DNA of 64,000 nt from Sipunculus nudus (GCA_026874595.1 CM049308.1:50412624-50476623), one strand, 5' to 3'; numbered from the stretch's first letter, positions 24,936-38,054 are shown. Notes: a model not told the origin generated them from the letters alone. Numbers and translations: made by a program.

Positions 24936-25640
24936 CCCGTACAAGAAGGCCGATGCAGGTGGCGCCACCAATACCTCAATTTCAGATATGACTTATGTGA
25001 CCAACATTGGCATTAAATTTGGTGATGATAGCTCCAGCCGTTTCTGAGATAGTAATTTTAGTATGCTTTTTTGGACATATGACTAAGTTCAACTTCCTGT
25101 AACTCGGCAAAATATCACCGAACTTAAACCATTCGAAAAAAACTTGGGAAAAGTTGTTCCAGGAATCATTTCTGTGAAATTCTGGACAATTTGGCTGAAC
25201 AGTTTCTGAATAGAAGATTTTTAAAGTTTTTTTAGCTTTTTCTCTTTAAAATCTTAGAAAATGCAGTTAGCCAAAAAATAAGCAAAATCCGATAGATTTT
25301 TTTAGATGAATAATTTTTTTCCATAAAATTTCGTGATGCTAACTCTTGCCGTTTTCAAGATAGTATGATTAACGTACAGACGACGGACGCCGGACGACAG
25401 ACGACGGACGCCGCACGACGCCACACCATCGCATAAGCTCACAGGTTCGCTAAAAACGCAGTTAGAAAAAAAAATAAATCCGATAAATTAAATCCGAGTT
25501 CTTCAGATGATTGATTATTTGCAAAAAAAAATGGTTATGCTAGCTCCTGCCGTTTTCGAAATAGCTATGGTTAACGTACAGACGACGCATGACGCACTGA
25601 CGCACGACGGACGACGCCGCACCATCGCATAAGCTCACAG
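24936..25640. repeat. Family A, copy 2 plus a partial third 3' end
   Basis: It starts with GGTGGCGCCACCAATACC and the same block order as copy 1. It ends at about 25,447 in a GACGACGGACGCCG-rich tail and 'CATCGCATAAGCTCACAGG'. A second truncated 3' end (25,448-25,640) repeats 'TAGCTCCTGCCGTTTTCGAA', the GACGA tail and 'AAGCTCACAGGTT'. The G-tract element follows at once. Confidence 0.75.
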
Positions 25641-25649
25641 GTTCTCTAA

Positions 25650-25790
25650 AAAATGTTTCCAGGTCCGGAAAGGCGGGGGGGGGGGGGGTTCCAAGGTGCA
25701 AAAATGACCTGAAACCCTTAAAAAAAAGGTTGTGTCGGCTGAAAGGGGTCTGGACCCCCTGGACCATCCCTCTGATTCCGCTTTTGTAAC
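25650..25790. mobile_element. G-tract MITE family, copy 2 (truncated)
   Basis: It carries 'CCAGGTCCGGAAAGG', a run of G, 'CCCTTAAAAAAAAGGTTG', then 'GTCTGGACCCCCTGGACC' and 'GATTCCGCTTTTG', in the same order as the copies at 14.5-15.0 kb and 56.6-56.8 kb. The left terminal repeat is missing. Confidence 0.65.
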
Positions 25791-26204
25791 CTTTTCGAGT
25801 AATTCAGTTTCTTTCAATAATGAAACTTGCTATGAATGTGTATCATCAAAATATCGCACCTTATTTCGAAAGGCAGCGTGAGGTCCTCACTGCGCACTCT
25901 TTCAGTGTTACATCATTCCAGTTTATCAGTGATCGCATGCATTTTTATATTTTCAACAGATTTATGACAAGACTATATCCTTGGGTATACCCAGCCTCAC
26001 GTTTCGCGAAAGAGCAGGCTCGATATTATACCCAATTGCTTATTCAAAGTCTGTAGCATTCGTTGGAAAATGTGTTCAGTTATATAATATTTTTTTTCAG
26101 TTACTCATCGATAACTATTTAAATGGTTCTCGGTTCCAATGCTGACTTTGCTGTGAGGGTTATTAAACAGACCAATCAATCACAGCAGTAACATCTGTTG
26201 AGAA

Positions 26205-26590
26205 AGCAGGCTTCTGTGGTCTAGGGAAGACTCAAAGCCGGATCGTGAGTTCAAATCTTACAAGAGGAGCGGGGAAGTTTTAACGGTCGGCCCCCACCCA
26301 AGATGGGCGCTCTGCAGGTTTAAAGGGACGACTGTGCCCCACAGCCATGGATCATTCACACAACTATAGTGCATCTTGGCAGTTCCTCGGTATTATAACC
26401 AAGCAATTGGGCCTGGATGACACAGGATACAACATTATATGATAGGAAGCGAGTGCTTTCGCCCTGTCAAGTAGTCCTAAACCAAAATGGAACTCTGCAG
26501 ATGTAAATACTTGTATAAAGAATTTGACAAGAGAATAAAACATGGAGGCTGTTTGCTTCCACCAAAAAAAAATAAAATAAAAAACACGAC
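26205..26590 (+). mobile_element. tRNA-derived SINE (candidate)
   Basis: Positions 26216-26229 (TGGTCTAGGGAAGA) fit a tRNA A-box and 26248-26258 (AGTTCAAATCT) a B-box at normal spacing, so an internal RNA polymerase III promoter is plausible. A roughly 300-bp unrelated body follows, with 'GATGGGCGCTCTGCAGG' and 'AGCAATTGGGCCTGGATG', and the element ends in an A-rich tail at about 26,563-26,587. This order (tRNA-like head, body, A-rich tail) is that of a SINE. A second copy was not found in the window, so family status is inferred. Confidence 0.55.
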
Positions 26591-29500
26591 TGTTGAGTAA
26601 CTTGTCTTTAATTTATTTTTGATTGAATAACGATTTATTAGGCTCGCAGTGGCATTTTCTCATATAAAAGATGCGACTATGAAATACAAACATATCTTCT
26701 AATCATGTTCAGCAGTAATTCTGCTTCATCACTGCATGGTGTACATTCAGCGATGTAAATCGCGGGTTTGACTCGCATTTGCAACACAATTAATTTCAGA
26801 GATATGTAACGTTCTGTTAACGTGTTGCATTCATTTTTCTGTCTGAGCTGATGTATCAGTAATTTGTTAACCACCCTGTTAAAAATAGTTCACTGCCTTT
26901 TTCATCGGTTTACGTATACATACTCTCCATCCATTCACAAACCATATACCATGTAAAATAATAAAAATTTAAAATTCAGTAATAAGAAGCTCAAACTATA
27001 AAGGAATTATATTTAGACCTATTACTGATATATTATATCTAATCATAGTCAGATAAGTGCAGAATATTTTAATTGGTGATACAAGCCTTATATTTGGAAT
27101 GTGTATTCCCTAGGGCCTATCCTTTTCATAAATAACGTGGCCAACAAAATTTTCAAGATGGCGGCCATTTTCCAAGATGGCCGCCATTTACTGCTTGTGA
27201 GATCAAGCTTTTGGTATTTAAACATGACTCATTTGTCCATTTTAAATGAGTCATGTTTCCTATGATTTATATCGATTCCTATGAATTGAATATCATTTCT
27301 CTGTTAATAAATGCATCCTGCTGTACGTTGAGGGATTGGGCGTGGTCCAAAGAAATCGTTTTTCCGCTCTAAACAATGCCGATAAACACGCCCCCTTATC
27401 ATCAAAATCTCTCCGTAGGTAGATTCTTGACTGGAAGCTGTCCCCGCATCAACTCGCTCGTAACGAAACCTCGCCTATATTTCTCTCAGTTTCTCGAAAC
27501 CGCCCATGGAACTACTTTTTGGCAAACATACTAAATCTTAAATGTCTTAGGTATATCGAAACAATGGGTATACCGCTAGTCATTTAGTGGATTTCAATTG
27601 AATACACTACAGTATAAAAAATACTGTCATGATTTTAATTAAAACTTATTTTTAAAATCTAATCTTACAAGTACAAGTAGTATCTACTGTTATTACAACA
27701 TTAAATCATCTGGTGTGCCATCCATAGTTTACATATATATATTTGCGCCATGTAAATTAAAAAAGAACATACAGCAATAGTATCCCTGATACCACAAAAC
27801 ATTTGAAAGTGTGTTCAGGTTTGTCATTGCATACGTGGGCCCTTTTACACTAAATATTGAGTTATAAAGTCTCATTTGGAGTTAAAAATAGTCTAAAAGA
27901 GCACAGTTAATTTTTTTTCTTAAAAAAAAACATGCAATTATAGGCTAAAAGTAACATTTTTTAAATCATTTTGGTAACCTATGAAACTACCTTGAATACA
28001 ATAATTCAGTTTTTTTTTTGTCAGTTTTTTATCTTCAGGCCCTACATATCGCCCAGTTTGGATCCGCATCCATACTAAGTTTGCTGAAATTTTAACCATC
28101 TTATTATATTTAATAATCTATTTAATAATGACAAACAGACAAATGTCCTTACTCATTGTTCTGACTCTGTTAATGTTAATAAGTAATAGAATTTAATATG
28201 AAAAGTTATTTAGATTTACTGAGTTAAAGAACTCTGTAGCTTATGATCCGTTGATTATATTTTGGGGTTTACTGACATTTGTACTGGAGATGACATTTTT
28301 TAACATGCACAGTGATATAAATATCAATTTTTTTCACTTTTAGCATTGATAACGGACCTCTGGAATAAAAGAAAACCTGGGCGCAGCTGATATATATCAA
28401 GTTATAGTCTGCATCTTTTTGTACCTCTATAGGCAAATGGAGCAGAAGGTTAACATATCCGGGCACCACTCTTTAACTACAATTTCTGTTAACTATAGCT
28501 CGTTGTAAATGATACATTTATGATAAAAAAAACAATAAAGGCATAAATTCATTTCATCCGAGTAAAAAAATTATTTAATATATTTAGCGAAGAGGACTTC
28601 TTTTGAATAATAATATAAAGAATCAATCAACTTGAACAGATTTTTTTTTTCTGAGTCAGATATCTTCACTCATCAAGTTCACGTTCAACAAGTGGGTATT
28701 CATTGAAAATGTACCATGTGAACAGTACTGATATGGAAAAAAAATTCTAGTTTAGAAATGAATGACTTATTAAGAAACACATGAGCAAAAGCGATTGAAT
28801 TGAGCAGCAATCAAGACATTGTGAACTATTTAAAGGATTTTAAAACCTTATATAACTTCCAAATGAAGATAACTCATATTGAAAATGCAATAAAAAGGCA
28901 ACACCTTAATTGATGATTATTACAGCAATTTTACCAATTTACATAAACAAAGGGTTTAAAGTTTAGGGGCCCACATCCGCGTGTGAATTTTTTTTTTTTT
29001 TTTTGGTTTTGCATGATTTTGTAATTGTCAAGAAACCAGCCGCCTTGACGTACATTTCTTTTTCTGCAATGAACTCATTTTATTAAGTAACTAAAACATT
29101 GATTTTCAATGTGAAACAAACGACAATGAATGGTGTGTTTAAAGGTAAATTTACACTTTGATGACATAGTCCTAATGTAAAAAATATCCGAAGAATTGAA
29201 TTTAGTTTTCTGTCTCAAAAAAATTAGGAATGACCGGTGAATCAGACACTAGATTGAAAGCATCAGTGTTTCCATGAAAGCCATCACTGCATGACCGTAA
29301 AAATCTACAGTTAATTCATTCGCAGTCATACTTTGGCATAATTTTATCACATGGGGCATGTTGGAAGTGATCGAGAGGAAGGTAAGATGGATTTGCCAAA
29401 ATGGAAATTACCGGGATATCTAGAAACACTTTGGGAAGTTTACATTTTCTCGTAGCTTCCTGGAGTTAACGTAATATATTGTATCTTTTACTGTGGCCAA

Positions 29501-32500
29501 CTTTAGGCAAAAAAATTGTCCTGGTGGGCCTGTGAAACCCGCAACAATAGGCCCTGCTGAGTTATAACTTTTCAAATAAAGTTTGGACCCTGATGCAACA
29601 CATATGCAGTTGATAGGCGACAAAATGGGTGCAAAGTTAACCTTAGTTAAGTTTGTTTGCAAAAGAAGTATAGTATTAAAGATCGATTTATGTAAGGCAC
29701 TATATGCATCAGTCCATTATAGTTTGGTTGCCTGTTCTTCAGGGTTGGGTTTTATCTGGATAAAACTTATTAAATAATTAAATTAAAATAATTAAATCTA
29801 ATTAAATTAAAATAAATGATAATCTGGACAAATAAGTTTTAAGGTTTATTAATATATTAACAATAAAAAAGGTTTATATCCAAGTGGCAGTTTCCTCCAG
29901 GTTCATGTTTCACTGTTGTCAGCATCTACTATAAGCTTATGATCAACACACCAGAATGAGGAGCTGTCCCTTTGTATTCCATGTTACTTTACTGGCTGGT
30001 AGTCAGTTTCTCAATAGGATGTATCACCTTTATTGCATCATCCTCGATCAGCCATCAAATATTTACTCATAGTCACAGGGCAGACTTATAGGGTGACTTT
30101 TGCAGCCCAATTGTCAACAACTAATTACAACTAATTATAACAACTAATGACTTTGATCCAATGGAGGTATCTCCTCTCATATTGTCATGACTGGATGGTT
30201 GTCAAATGGTAGCCCACTGTTGCTGCTTGTGTAAACATGCCTTACCAGTGGTAAAGGGACAATAAATCACACTACTGTCCCACATTCAAAGAAACCTACT
30301 TGGGCAAGATAACTTTTCAAGTATTTTTCGTTTGCTTCTTGAAAGGTCACCCCCACAAATTTAATGACATAGTGACTGATGTCACTGTATATCTTATGTC
30401 ATTTATGCAATAAATGACTGGATTATGTACATCTCTCTCAGATGTAAGAATAGATGTTTATCTGTGAATATAGGATATTCTATAGTACCGCTGATTGTGG
30501 AGTTTGAATAAACGTGTGAACTGCAGTTGTTTAGCTTTTTTATAGTGTAATGTACAAAATAGGGGATAATATTTTAATAAGTCATACTCTGACCTCTCTA
30601 AAGAAGAGATAATTTCAAGTTTCAAAATTATTATTGAAATCATGATATGACTATCTGTGATAAAAACAACGAGTTTTATGTATAAATACATGGTCACATA
30701 ATACAGTTATCTAGACATAAATGTTCCTTATAAGAATTTTTTTACAGTGGAAAGCTAAACTTAATATAAAATTTCTGCTTCACAGACAGTATATACAGAC
30801 ATATATTTTCGTATATAACCTGTTTTATTCGATCCGGATTAATCCGGATTTATCCAGTGGATTTAACCAACTGCGGATAAACTGCCAACCCTGCTATTCT
30901 TTCGAGAGGTGAATTTTAAGAAGAATATAGATCTTATGTATGTATAAAGTTCTTGACTTATATACCTCAGTAGATTCTGCATAAATGTTTTAATGTTCAT
31001 GGTGTCAAATTGTTGTACAACAGTAAAGGCCTATTGCCAAAACTTGGTTGACACTGAATTTTTCTTTAGGAAACCAAAATGTTAACATATGACCCTGGTA
31101 AACAGATACAGCAACACACCTCCGTATCACAGCAAACGTAAAATACCAAAGGGGTGTCCAGTAAACCGCATAGCATTTATTACAGTCAGAGTAAACAAGT
31201 TAGTTGTCCACAGTCCTAAAAGCATACGAGAGGACAGCACGCAGACTAAATTGAAGAATATTTGATCCTCTGTTCTTTACTATCAAAATGATATCACCTC
31301 CAGTATATCTCATTAATGGCAAATTAAGCCTATACAATTGTCATACGTTCAAGTAATTGCAAGTATGTTGTTATGTCCGCTTTTCGCATTCTATATAAAA
31401 CTCTTAAGGGGAAACACTTAAAACCAAAGCTCTATATAATAGAAAGCATTGGCAAGAAACGCCTTTGGAATATAATATAGTTGTTATAACATGCATTGTA
31501 CACCTTTGGGCATGGCATAATTGGAATCTCCATACCTCATAACCTACTAATTGATATAAAGATCATTGAAAACATGACCACTTTTACAAAGTTACATCAA
31601 AATGCTTATGAAAGAGAGGTAAATGGCGGCCATATTGAAATTTTGACTGGCTAACTTTTTTTTGTATAGGGGTTTAAAACAAACAAACATGCAAAATTTG
31701 GCGCTTGTGTCACCAACTGTAGTATTCTGGCCATATTTGCACTTATCTGCTGGACTGTAACAATTAAGTCACTTATTCATGCATCCATGTAAAGCGACAG
31801 GTTGAGCAGAATGTCAAGGAAGCGCATGCAGGGGAAGAAATACAGGTCGTTCAAGGTCAGTTGAAATGCACAGAACAAAAGTGGACAGTGGAAAAAAGAA
31901 ACCGACGAAGAAAATTCCGAAATGAACGATTTCGGTAAAATGTTGTCGATTCATATATCCATGAATATATACTTATATTTTACTATAATGGAGAAACAGA
32001 ACGGAATAACTGCGCGGCAACATTTTATAACTTTGCATCAGTTGATGTAAAGTGTTTGAATTTTGGGCAAATTATCATTGAAAATGCAAGTGTGGCAATG
32101 TATGAAAATCAGAATGATCAAATACACTCCTGTAAATTTGATTAAAATGTAAAAATAAGAAATTAATGTGCATACACCTTTTTATTAATTTAGTCCATCC
32201 TATGCACCATGAATAATAAAACTTTACACCTTTCTGACTATTACCTATGCGAACAGCTGATAACAAAGCTTTTGTAATGCGCTGAATCTAAAAATGACTG
32301 TTGGTTAATGGTATGCATCAGATAGGTTTGTTTGTGAGAGAGAACCGTTATTTTACACAGCGTCTACGTATATCCGTCTCGTTTTATCCTTATTATTGAT
32401 CCAGGATACTTCGGAACAAGCATCTCCTGTTCTCGGGAAATGCAGTGCTGTTTTATACACAGAATCCAAGATTGGCGTCTTTCTGCCTGAACAGACTGTT

Positions 32501-33286
32501 TTGCGGATTGGCCCATGCGCAAGTGCACTGCTAATGTACAAAACAGAGGAGCAACAACGAGTATTCCTGCGAGATTCCCCAGAAACCACAGGGACCGACT
32601 CAGGTGACAATCAGCCACTAGGAATTAGCCCGCGAATTACCTCTGCCTGCCTAAATCAAAGGCTACAGAAACCTATTAGCTAAATTGGATTCTACTCTGA
32701 ATACTGCTATCATTCATTGCTTTGAATTGAAAGGCCGCGGAAGCAGAGCCATGACAAAGGCAGTGACACATGTTTCAAAACACAAACCGTATGGCGGCGA
32801 CGGTTTAAATGAGGGTGTCCCATCTGTAAGTACGGCGCGCGTATCAATCAGACATTATTAGGGAACGGCCTACCATGCCTCGTTGGGATTAAATCCCATC
32901 TAATTTAATACAAATTTGTGTTGTGAGTGATAACTAGGCAATTCGTGGTCTTAAGATGCGAAAGACAATACCCAGGAGTTAAAGTGTGAACAAAAAAGAA
33001 TAACATTAATGGTAATTAATGTCAGATAATTAACTCTGGTTCTTCAACTGTCCTGCAGGAACGTCTCTGCTCTGCAAACAACTTGGTTACACACGATGTC
33101 AAAAATGATGCTGCTGCAGACATCAACTCTGGTTCAAGACTATAGAATTATATGAATTCAATGTAACGCAGATTCACGTCTAGAATATTTTATTTTATAC
33201 GAGCTACTCGTTCTTTTAATCATTATATCACAGTATCATGCGGTGATAATCATTTTTTAAGACAAATTTTACGCCCCCCAAAAACT
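26591..33286. other. Long gene-free AT-rich stretch
   Basis: Apart from the palindromes at 27.2 kb, a poly-T near 28,988 and a 14-bp palindrome at 30,834-30,847, I see no gene, RNA gene or complete mobile element. The GC-richer block at 32,340-32,900 has open frames on both strands but no splice sites or motifs and is a regulatory candidate at most. Confidence 0.35.
27154..27258. repeat. Two adjacent inverted repeats carrying YY1-like and AP-1-like words
   Basis: Positions 27154-27189 contain ATGGCGGCCAT and ATGGCCGCCAT in inverted arrangement within CAAGATGGC contexts; CAAGATGGCGGC is the classic YY1 site. At 27220-27258 a perfect 15-bp inverted repeat (arm AAACATGACTCATTT) with a 9-base loop carries TGACTCA, an AP-1 word, in each arm. 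Such pairs may belong to a mobile element. Binding is not shown. Confidence 0.6.
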
Positions 33287-33576
33287 AAAAGGTATGGTTC
33301 TCAGGCACCGCCCGTGTCAATTTTAACCCGCCGCATAAAAAAAATATTTTTATTTTTATTTTTTTTAAGAAGATTAAATAATAATACAATTTTAATAAGA
33401 TTTCCTTTGTTATGTAGTGCTTTTACCTGTTAAGCAAAAAAATCTATTATATTCATGCATTTCTCTGATCAAATGACATTTTTATCGGCACTTATAAAAA
33501 AGGTTAAAAATAAAAATAAAATATCGCCCGCCCCCACTGATTTCTGAAAAAAAGTACTTGAGAACCATATCTTTTT
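33287..33576. mobile_element. MITE with inverted ends AAAGRTATGGTTCTCA
   Basis: The left end AAAAGGTATGGTTCTCAG (33287-33304) and the right end CTTGAGAACCATATCTTTT (33558-33576) are inverted copies. Inside the ends, (C)CGCCCG-type words and T/A-runs are also arranged symmetrically. The interior is AT-rich and non-coding. Superfamily and target-site duplication could not be decided. Confidence 0.55.
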
Positions 33577-33639
33577 TTTTTGCATTAGAAAGAAAAGATT
33601 TACAAGTAAACATGTGTATTAATTCTCTGTGTTATTTAT

Positions 33640-34060
33640 ATCAGTAACTTGCTCCGGCGAAGGTTCGATATTTTGGCCACCTGAAATATGACTCGTCCAT
33701 CAGGCGATCTAGGAATTAACTTACCTGGGACAGCGTAACCATCCCGCCATGCAGTTTCCGCAGCCTCCTGATTGACAGCTGATTCAGATGCTAAGACATG
33801 CGACCAGGCTCAGGGTTCGGCCCACTTGCTTGCTAATTATATCCTACCACACGTCTTCTCCCTGGAGAGAAGTGGCGCGGTTCTTGATGTCGTCTGCCAA
33901 ACACTGCTCAGCAGGAAAACACAAAACAATTATCGAAAGCGGATCAGACAGTGCATGCCTGCGGCTTGACTCCTGGGACTGTCCCCCGGATTACGAACAC
34001 TAATGGATCACGTCACTACTGTGATGGGTTTTTAGTGACTCGCATCAAATCTCAGAATCC
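33640..34060. other. GC-richer unique block, possible regulatory DNA
   Basis: Base composition rises here and both strands have short overlapping open frames, but there is no domain, acceptor or donor. TTGCTAATTATA, a homeodomain-like core, and CACGTC are present. Function is unknown. Confidence 0.25.
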
Positions 34061-35144
34061 GATCAACAGTTAATTCATCAACAATCAGTTTAAGCAATCC
34101 ATGATCCACAGATATAAATATTGTCATTATTGATATTCGTTTATTTTGAGAAAAAAATGATGAAACTGATAAGCAGAATAAAATAACTTTAATGCTTTAA
34201 AAGGAATACAAAAGTAATCATTGAAATTATAAATATGTGGTAATTTACTTTGAAAACCTGTTACATTTCAAAATCAAGTTACATGCACGCTGCTGGATCA
34301 CAATTTTATTATAGGAGAAATCATAACTATAGAGATAATATTACTATATGAAAAAAGCACCTGAGTACCACGCCGGTGAACAATAGAAATGGCATAAATA
34401 GGCTTTGCTTATAAAACTCAGCACCGCTTAACGAAAGTGAAATCTGAAGCGCTACATATGACCATGATATTGAAGGCAGAGTGCTAAGGTGACGCTGATC
34501 AAGGGAGGTTGTACAATTACATGAGTCGCGCTGGGAAATGGGCGAAATGAAACGCTTTCTTTTACATTGTGCAGCTTTTAAGAGCATCCTGTACAGCGAG
34601 AGGGCTCAGGTAGCTTAAAAGCCAGGGAAACACGATACAACATATATCTGTACAGAGCGAACATAATGCAGCAGCTAATCCTAAATTAGTTATACACACA
34701 CTGACAATCTGTATGCAATAACATTCAACGGGCCAACATTTAAAAAGGCATATTTTCCTGAGAATTACACACTAAGGAAGTTCTTTACTTAAGTCATTAT
34801 TTACCGACCCAGCATGCATGCTCACACACGCACAGATGTACGTATTAGTGTTTTGTTTTTTCGGGGTGGGGGGATATAAAAGAACTATATATATTAAAAA
34901 TATTGCGTGATTTTAAATGATCATAGGCGGTTTTAAGATAATTGAGGACTTTGTTATGTAAAAAAGTGGGTATTGAACAAGGCCTACAGGCCTAATACGA
35001 ACCTGTTCAATGAGTAGACACCAGGTATAATGCTTCAATGCTGGACCATTACTTTTCAAGTACACGTGTAACATGTATATGAACAATGCAAGTACTAAAC
35101 ATTTTGAATAAAAAACAATTACACAAATATCACTGCTGGAATTC

Positions 35145-35520
35145 TGGCATGGGTGCACACAACACAAAAATGACTGTAGCTGGCACCACCAGTCTTGTAT
35201 ACAACGAAGCTATCAGAGATTTATACATATGCCCAATTCATAGACTGTTATATCAAACCCCTCCTGGGAAATAAGCAGGGCCATACACTGTGCAAAAATT
35301 ATTGAAGGTGGCACCATCAGTCTGGTATACGACAAAGCTATCCGAAATGTATAAATATGCCCAATTTCAGGGTGATATATCAAATTCATCTGTAGAAATA
35401 AACAGGAACATGCACTGTGCAAATGTCATTGTAGGTGGCGACATCTGTCTTGTGAAAGAGAAAGCCATAAAAGACACATAAACAGGTCAAAATATCAGGC
35501 CAATACATCAAACTTACCTT
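35145..35520. repeat. Three degenerate tandem copies of a 127-128 bp unit
   Basis: The block TGGCACCA(C/T)CAGTCT(T/G)GTATAC starts at 35181 and 35309, and its diverged form TGGCGACATCTGTCTTGT at 35436. Each is followed by an '(A)AAGC(T/C)AT(C/A)' phrase and a 'GCCCAATT(T)CA' or 'GGCCAATACATCA' phrase. Spacing is 128 and 127 bp. No coding capacity is evident. Confidence 0.75.
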
Positions 35521-35529
35521 GAGTCTGAT

Positions 35530-36110
35530 GCACTGGGCCGACTGTTCTTTGGTGAGAAAGGCAGTTGCCCCGAGTGAACTGTGACAAACTGCTGACTCAA
35601 GCTACTGCACTGAGTGGACTCTTGGCCTACACCTGGCTAGACTGAGTGAACTGATGACCTGTACTTGGCTGCACTGAATGAATTCTTGACCTGTTGCATA
35701 ATCTGACACAGTTGGCAGTCTGCCAAAGCTATTAATAGATCCAGGCTGAACTTTGGTGCCTAATCTGATGCAGTGGGCAGTCTGCCAAAGCTATAAATAG
35801 AATGCAGCTTCTGCCCTTTGGCCTGTTGCTAAATCTGAAATAGCTGTAACACCATTGTATTAGCTCACAGATTGGCTCCACATGCAGCCCTTAGGGGCAT
35901 GCCACCCACGAGGTGATCACATGTTATCCATGAGGTGATCACATGCCTTGTGCCTGTCTGCACTGATTGAACTTTTGACATATATCTGGCTGCACTGAAT
36001 GAACTCTGTTGACCTGTTGCCAAATCTGAAACAGTTGGCATTTTCTCAACCTATTTAAAGATACAGACACATCTTAGCCTGTTGGTAAATCTGTTTACAC
36101 ATACTGAAAA
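35530..36110. repeat. Short degenerate tandem motifs (ACTGARTGAACT / GGCAGTCTGCCAAAGCTAT)
   Basis: The phrases '(G/C)ACTGA(G/A)TGAA(C/T)T', 'GACCTGT' and 'AATCTGA(C/T/A)(A/G)CAGT' recur irregularly. 'GGCAGTCTGCCAAAGCTAT' occurs twice about 68 bp apart (near 35,712 and 35,780). 'GAGGTGATCACATG' also occurs twice, near 35,910-35,945. Confidence 0.55.
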
Positions 36111-36514
36111 ACTTTGGCTATGTGTTTTTTTTTCCAGCTGACATATTCATAAGACTAGATATCAAAATATCTAGAATAATAAAAGATAGAGTCCTTTCAT
36201 TGTTAAAGGTCCAAAAATTCTGCCAAAAATCGTTCAAGTAAACTTGAACAAAGGCCACCTAAGAATAATTTTTTGCGCAATGTTACATAAGTAATAATTG
36301 AAGCAACAATTTTGTAGAAGAACACTATTGCAGTCCCCAGTTTGAAATAGACATAAAATTGACCATAAGACCAACTCAATCTATTCTTATATGGTTGAAA
36401 GAACCATGTCCTTGGATAATTCTTGTAAAAATTAAGTGATTCAACTTGACAGTTTCATCATAAACAATTTTAAGATGAAAAAGGGCTAAAATTATGAGTT
36501 TTTTTGCCCATAAA

Positions 36515-37470
36515 AAACAGGTCAATGTAGGTGGCGCCACAAAATCTGCAATTTCAAATATGAGTCATGTGACCAACATTTGCACAATACTCGGTGATGC
36601 TAGCTCCAGTCATTTCTGAGACTGCTATGTCAGTATGCTTAGTTGGCCAAATGACTTAGCTCAATTCGCGTTACTCCGCCAAAATTCATCAAATGTAAAC
36701 CATTTGGACAAACTTGAGAGAGAGCTCGCCTCTGGGATCATTTCTGTAAAATATTGAATAATTTGGCTGGATCGTTTACAAGAAGACTCTTAAAGGGTTT
36801 TTAGCTTTTTCCGTATAAAATCTAAGTAAATGCAGATAGGGGAAAATAAGCTGAATCCCACAACATTTGATATGTGACAGATTATTGCATTAAATCTGGG
36901 GATGTTAGCTCCTGCTATTCCTGAGAAATTATGGGTTAATGTCCAGATGACCGATGACCCCCGTACAAAAAAAGGTCAATGCAGGTGGCGCCACCAATAC
37001 CTGAATTTCATATATGACTCATGTGACCAACACTGGCATAAAATTTGGCGATGATAGCTCCAGCCATTTCTGAGATTGTCATTTTAGTATGCTTTTCTGG
37101 ACAGTATGCTTTTCTGGACAAATGACTAAGTTCAACTTCCTGTAACTCGGCATAATTCACCGAACTTGAACCATTCGAACAAACTTGAGAGAGAAGGTAT
37201 AAGAGATTATTTCTGTGAATTATTGATTTGAGAAGATTTTTAAAGTTTTTTTTTTTTTAGCTTATTTCTCTATAGATCGAAGAAAATGCAGTTAGCCAAA
37301 AAAAAAAAAAGCAAATTCCGAGATAGAGTTTTTCAAATGGCTAATTTTTGGCATAATATTTCGTGATACTAGCTCCTGTCGTTTTCGAGATAGTATGGGT
37401 TAACGTACAGACGATGGACGACGGATGCCGGACGACAGACGACGGCATTAGCTTACAGATTTGCTAAAAT
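36515..37470. repeat. Dispersed repeat family A, two more copies
   Basis: The copy from about 36,515 begins AGGTCAATGTAGGTGGCGCC and ends near 'CCAGATGACCGATGACCCCCG'. The copy from 36,966 begins AGGTCAATGCAGGTGGCGCC and ends in GACGATGGACGACGG-type sequence and 'GGCATTAGCTTACAG'. Block order matches the copies at 23.6 and 24.9 kb. A 12-bp internal duplication (GCTTTTCTGGAC) sits near 37,090. Confidence 0.8.
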
Positions 37471-37931
37471 ACTGATAGTGTGCGCTATTCACTACTGAAA
37501 ATAAAGTAGCCTTCACATGTAGATGTACACACATATGTAGAAAGGTTTATAACAAAAGCATTAAACACATCTGAGGTTAGGTGTAATAATTTGGTATTTA
37601 TGATCAATTAAGCTTAGATTGGGATAATGACCGGGGTGTGCACATGCACGCGGTGAGGGGAAGGTCGATTTGATGCATCTATATAACGCAGGGCAAACGC
37701 CCGGGTACCTTCTATGGTTATAGGTTTATTTGTTTCAAGTTGAAAAATATTTTGAAAGATCAAACTGAAATTTAAACGAGCTGAAAGCGAAAGGAATGTT
37801 TAAAACTAGGTATATGAGACAGTCAGGGACGCGCACACGTTTCTCAGAGTACGAAAAACAAAATCCAGACTGCATGGTGATTTTTTTTTTCTGCATAATG
37901 AACTTCCCTGTAATTGATTTTTTATGCGTGT

Positions 37932-37936
<5 letters not shown>

Positions 37937-38025
<89 letters not shown>

Positions 38026-38029
38026 TATT
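37937..38029. repeat. Interrupted (TA)n microsatellite
   Basis: More than 80 bp of alternating TA with TATATTATA interruptions. YIYIYI translations across it are artefacts. Confidence 0.95.
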
Positions 38030-38054
38030 TAGTGTCGATTAACTTTTATTTCAG

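Noticed and set aside
25820-26056. 78-codon plus-strand open frame beginning MKLAMNVYHQN
   Set aside because: No acceptor or donor, no recognised domain and no partner exon. It lies between repeat elements and is most likely chance.
26216-26290. Functional tRNA gene
   Set aside because: A- and B-box words are present, but the rest cannot fold into a full cloverleaf and an A-rich tail follows a long body. A SINE fits better.
32353-32683. Overlapping open frames on both strands at 32.35-32.68 kb
   Set aside because: No splice sites, start context or motifs. Open frames here follow from higher GC content. Kept only as a possible regulatory block.
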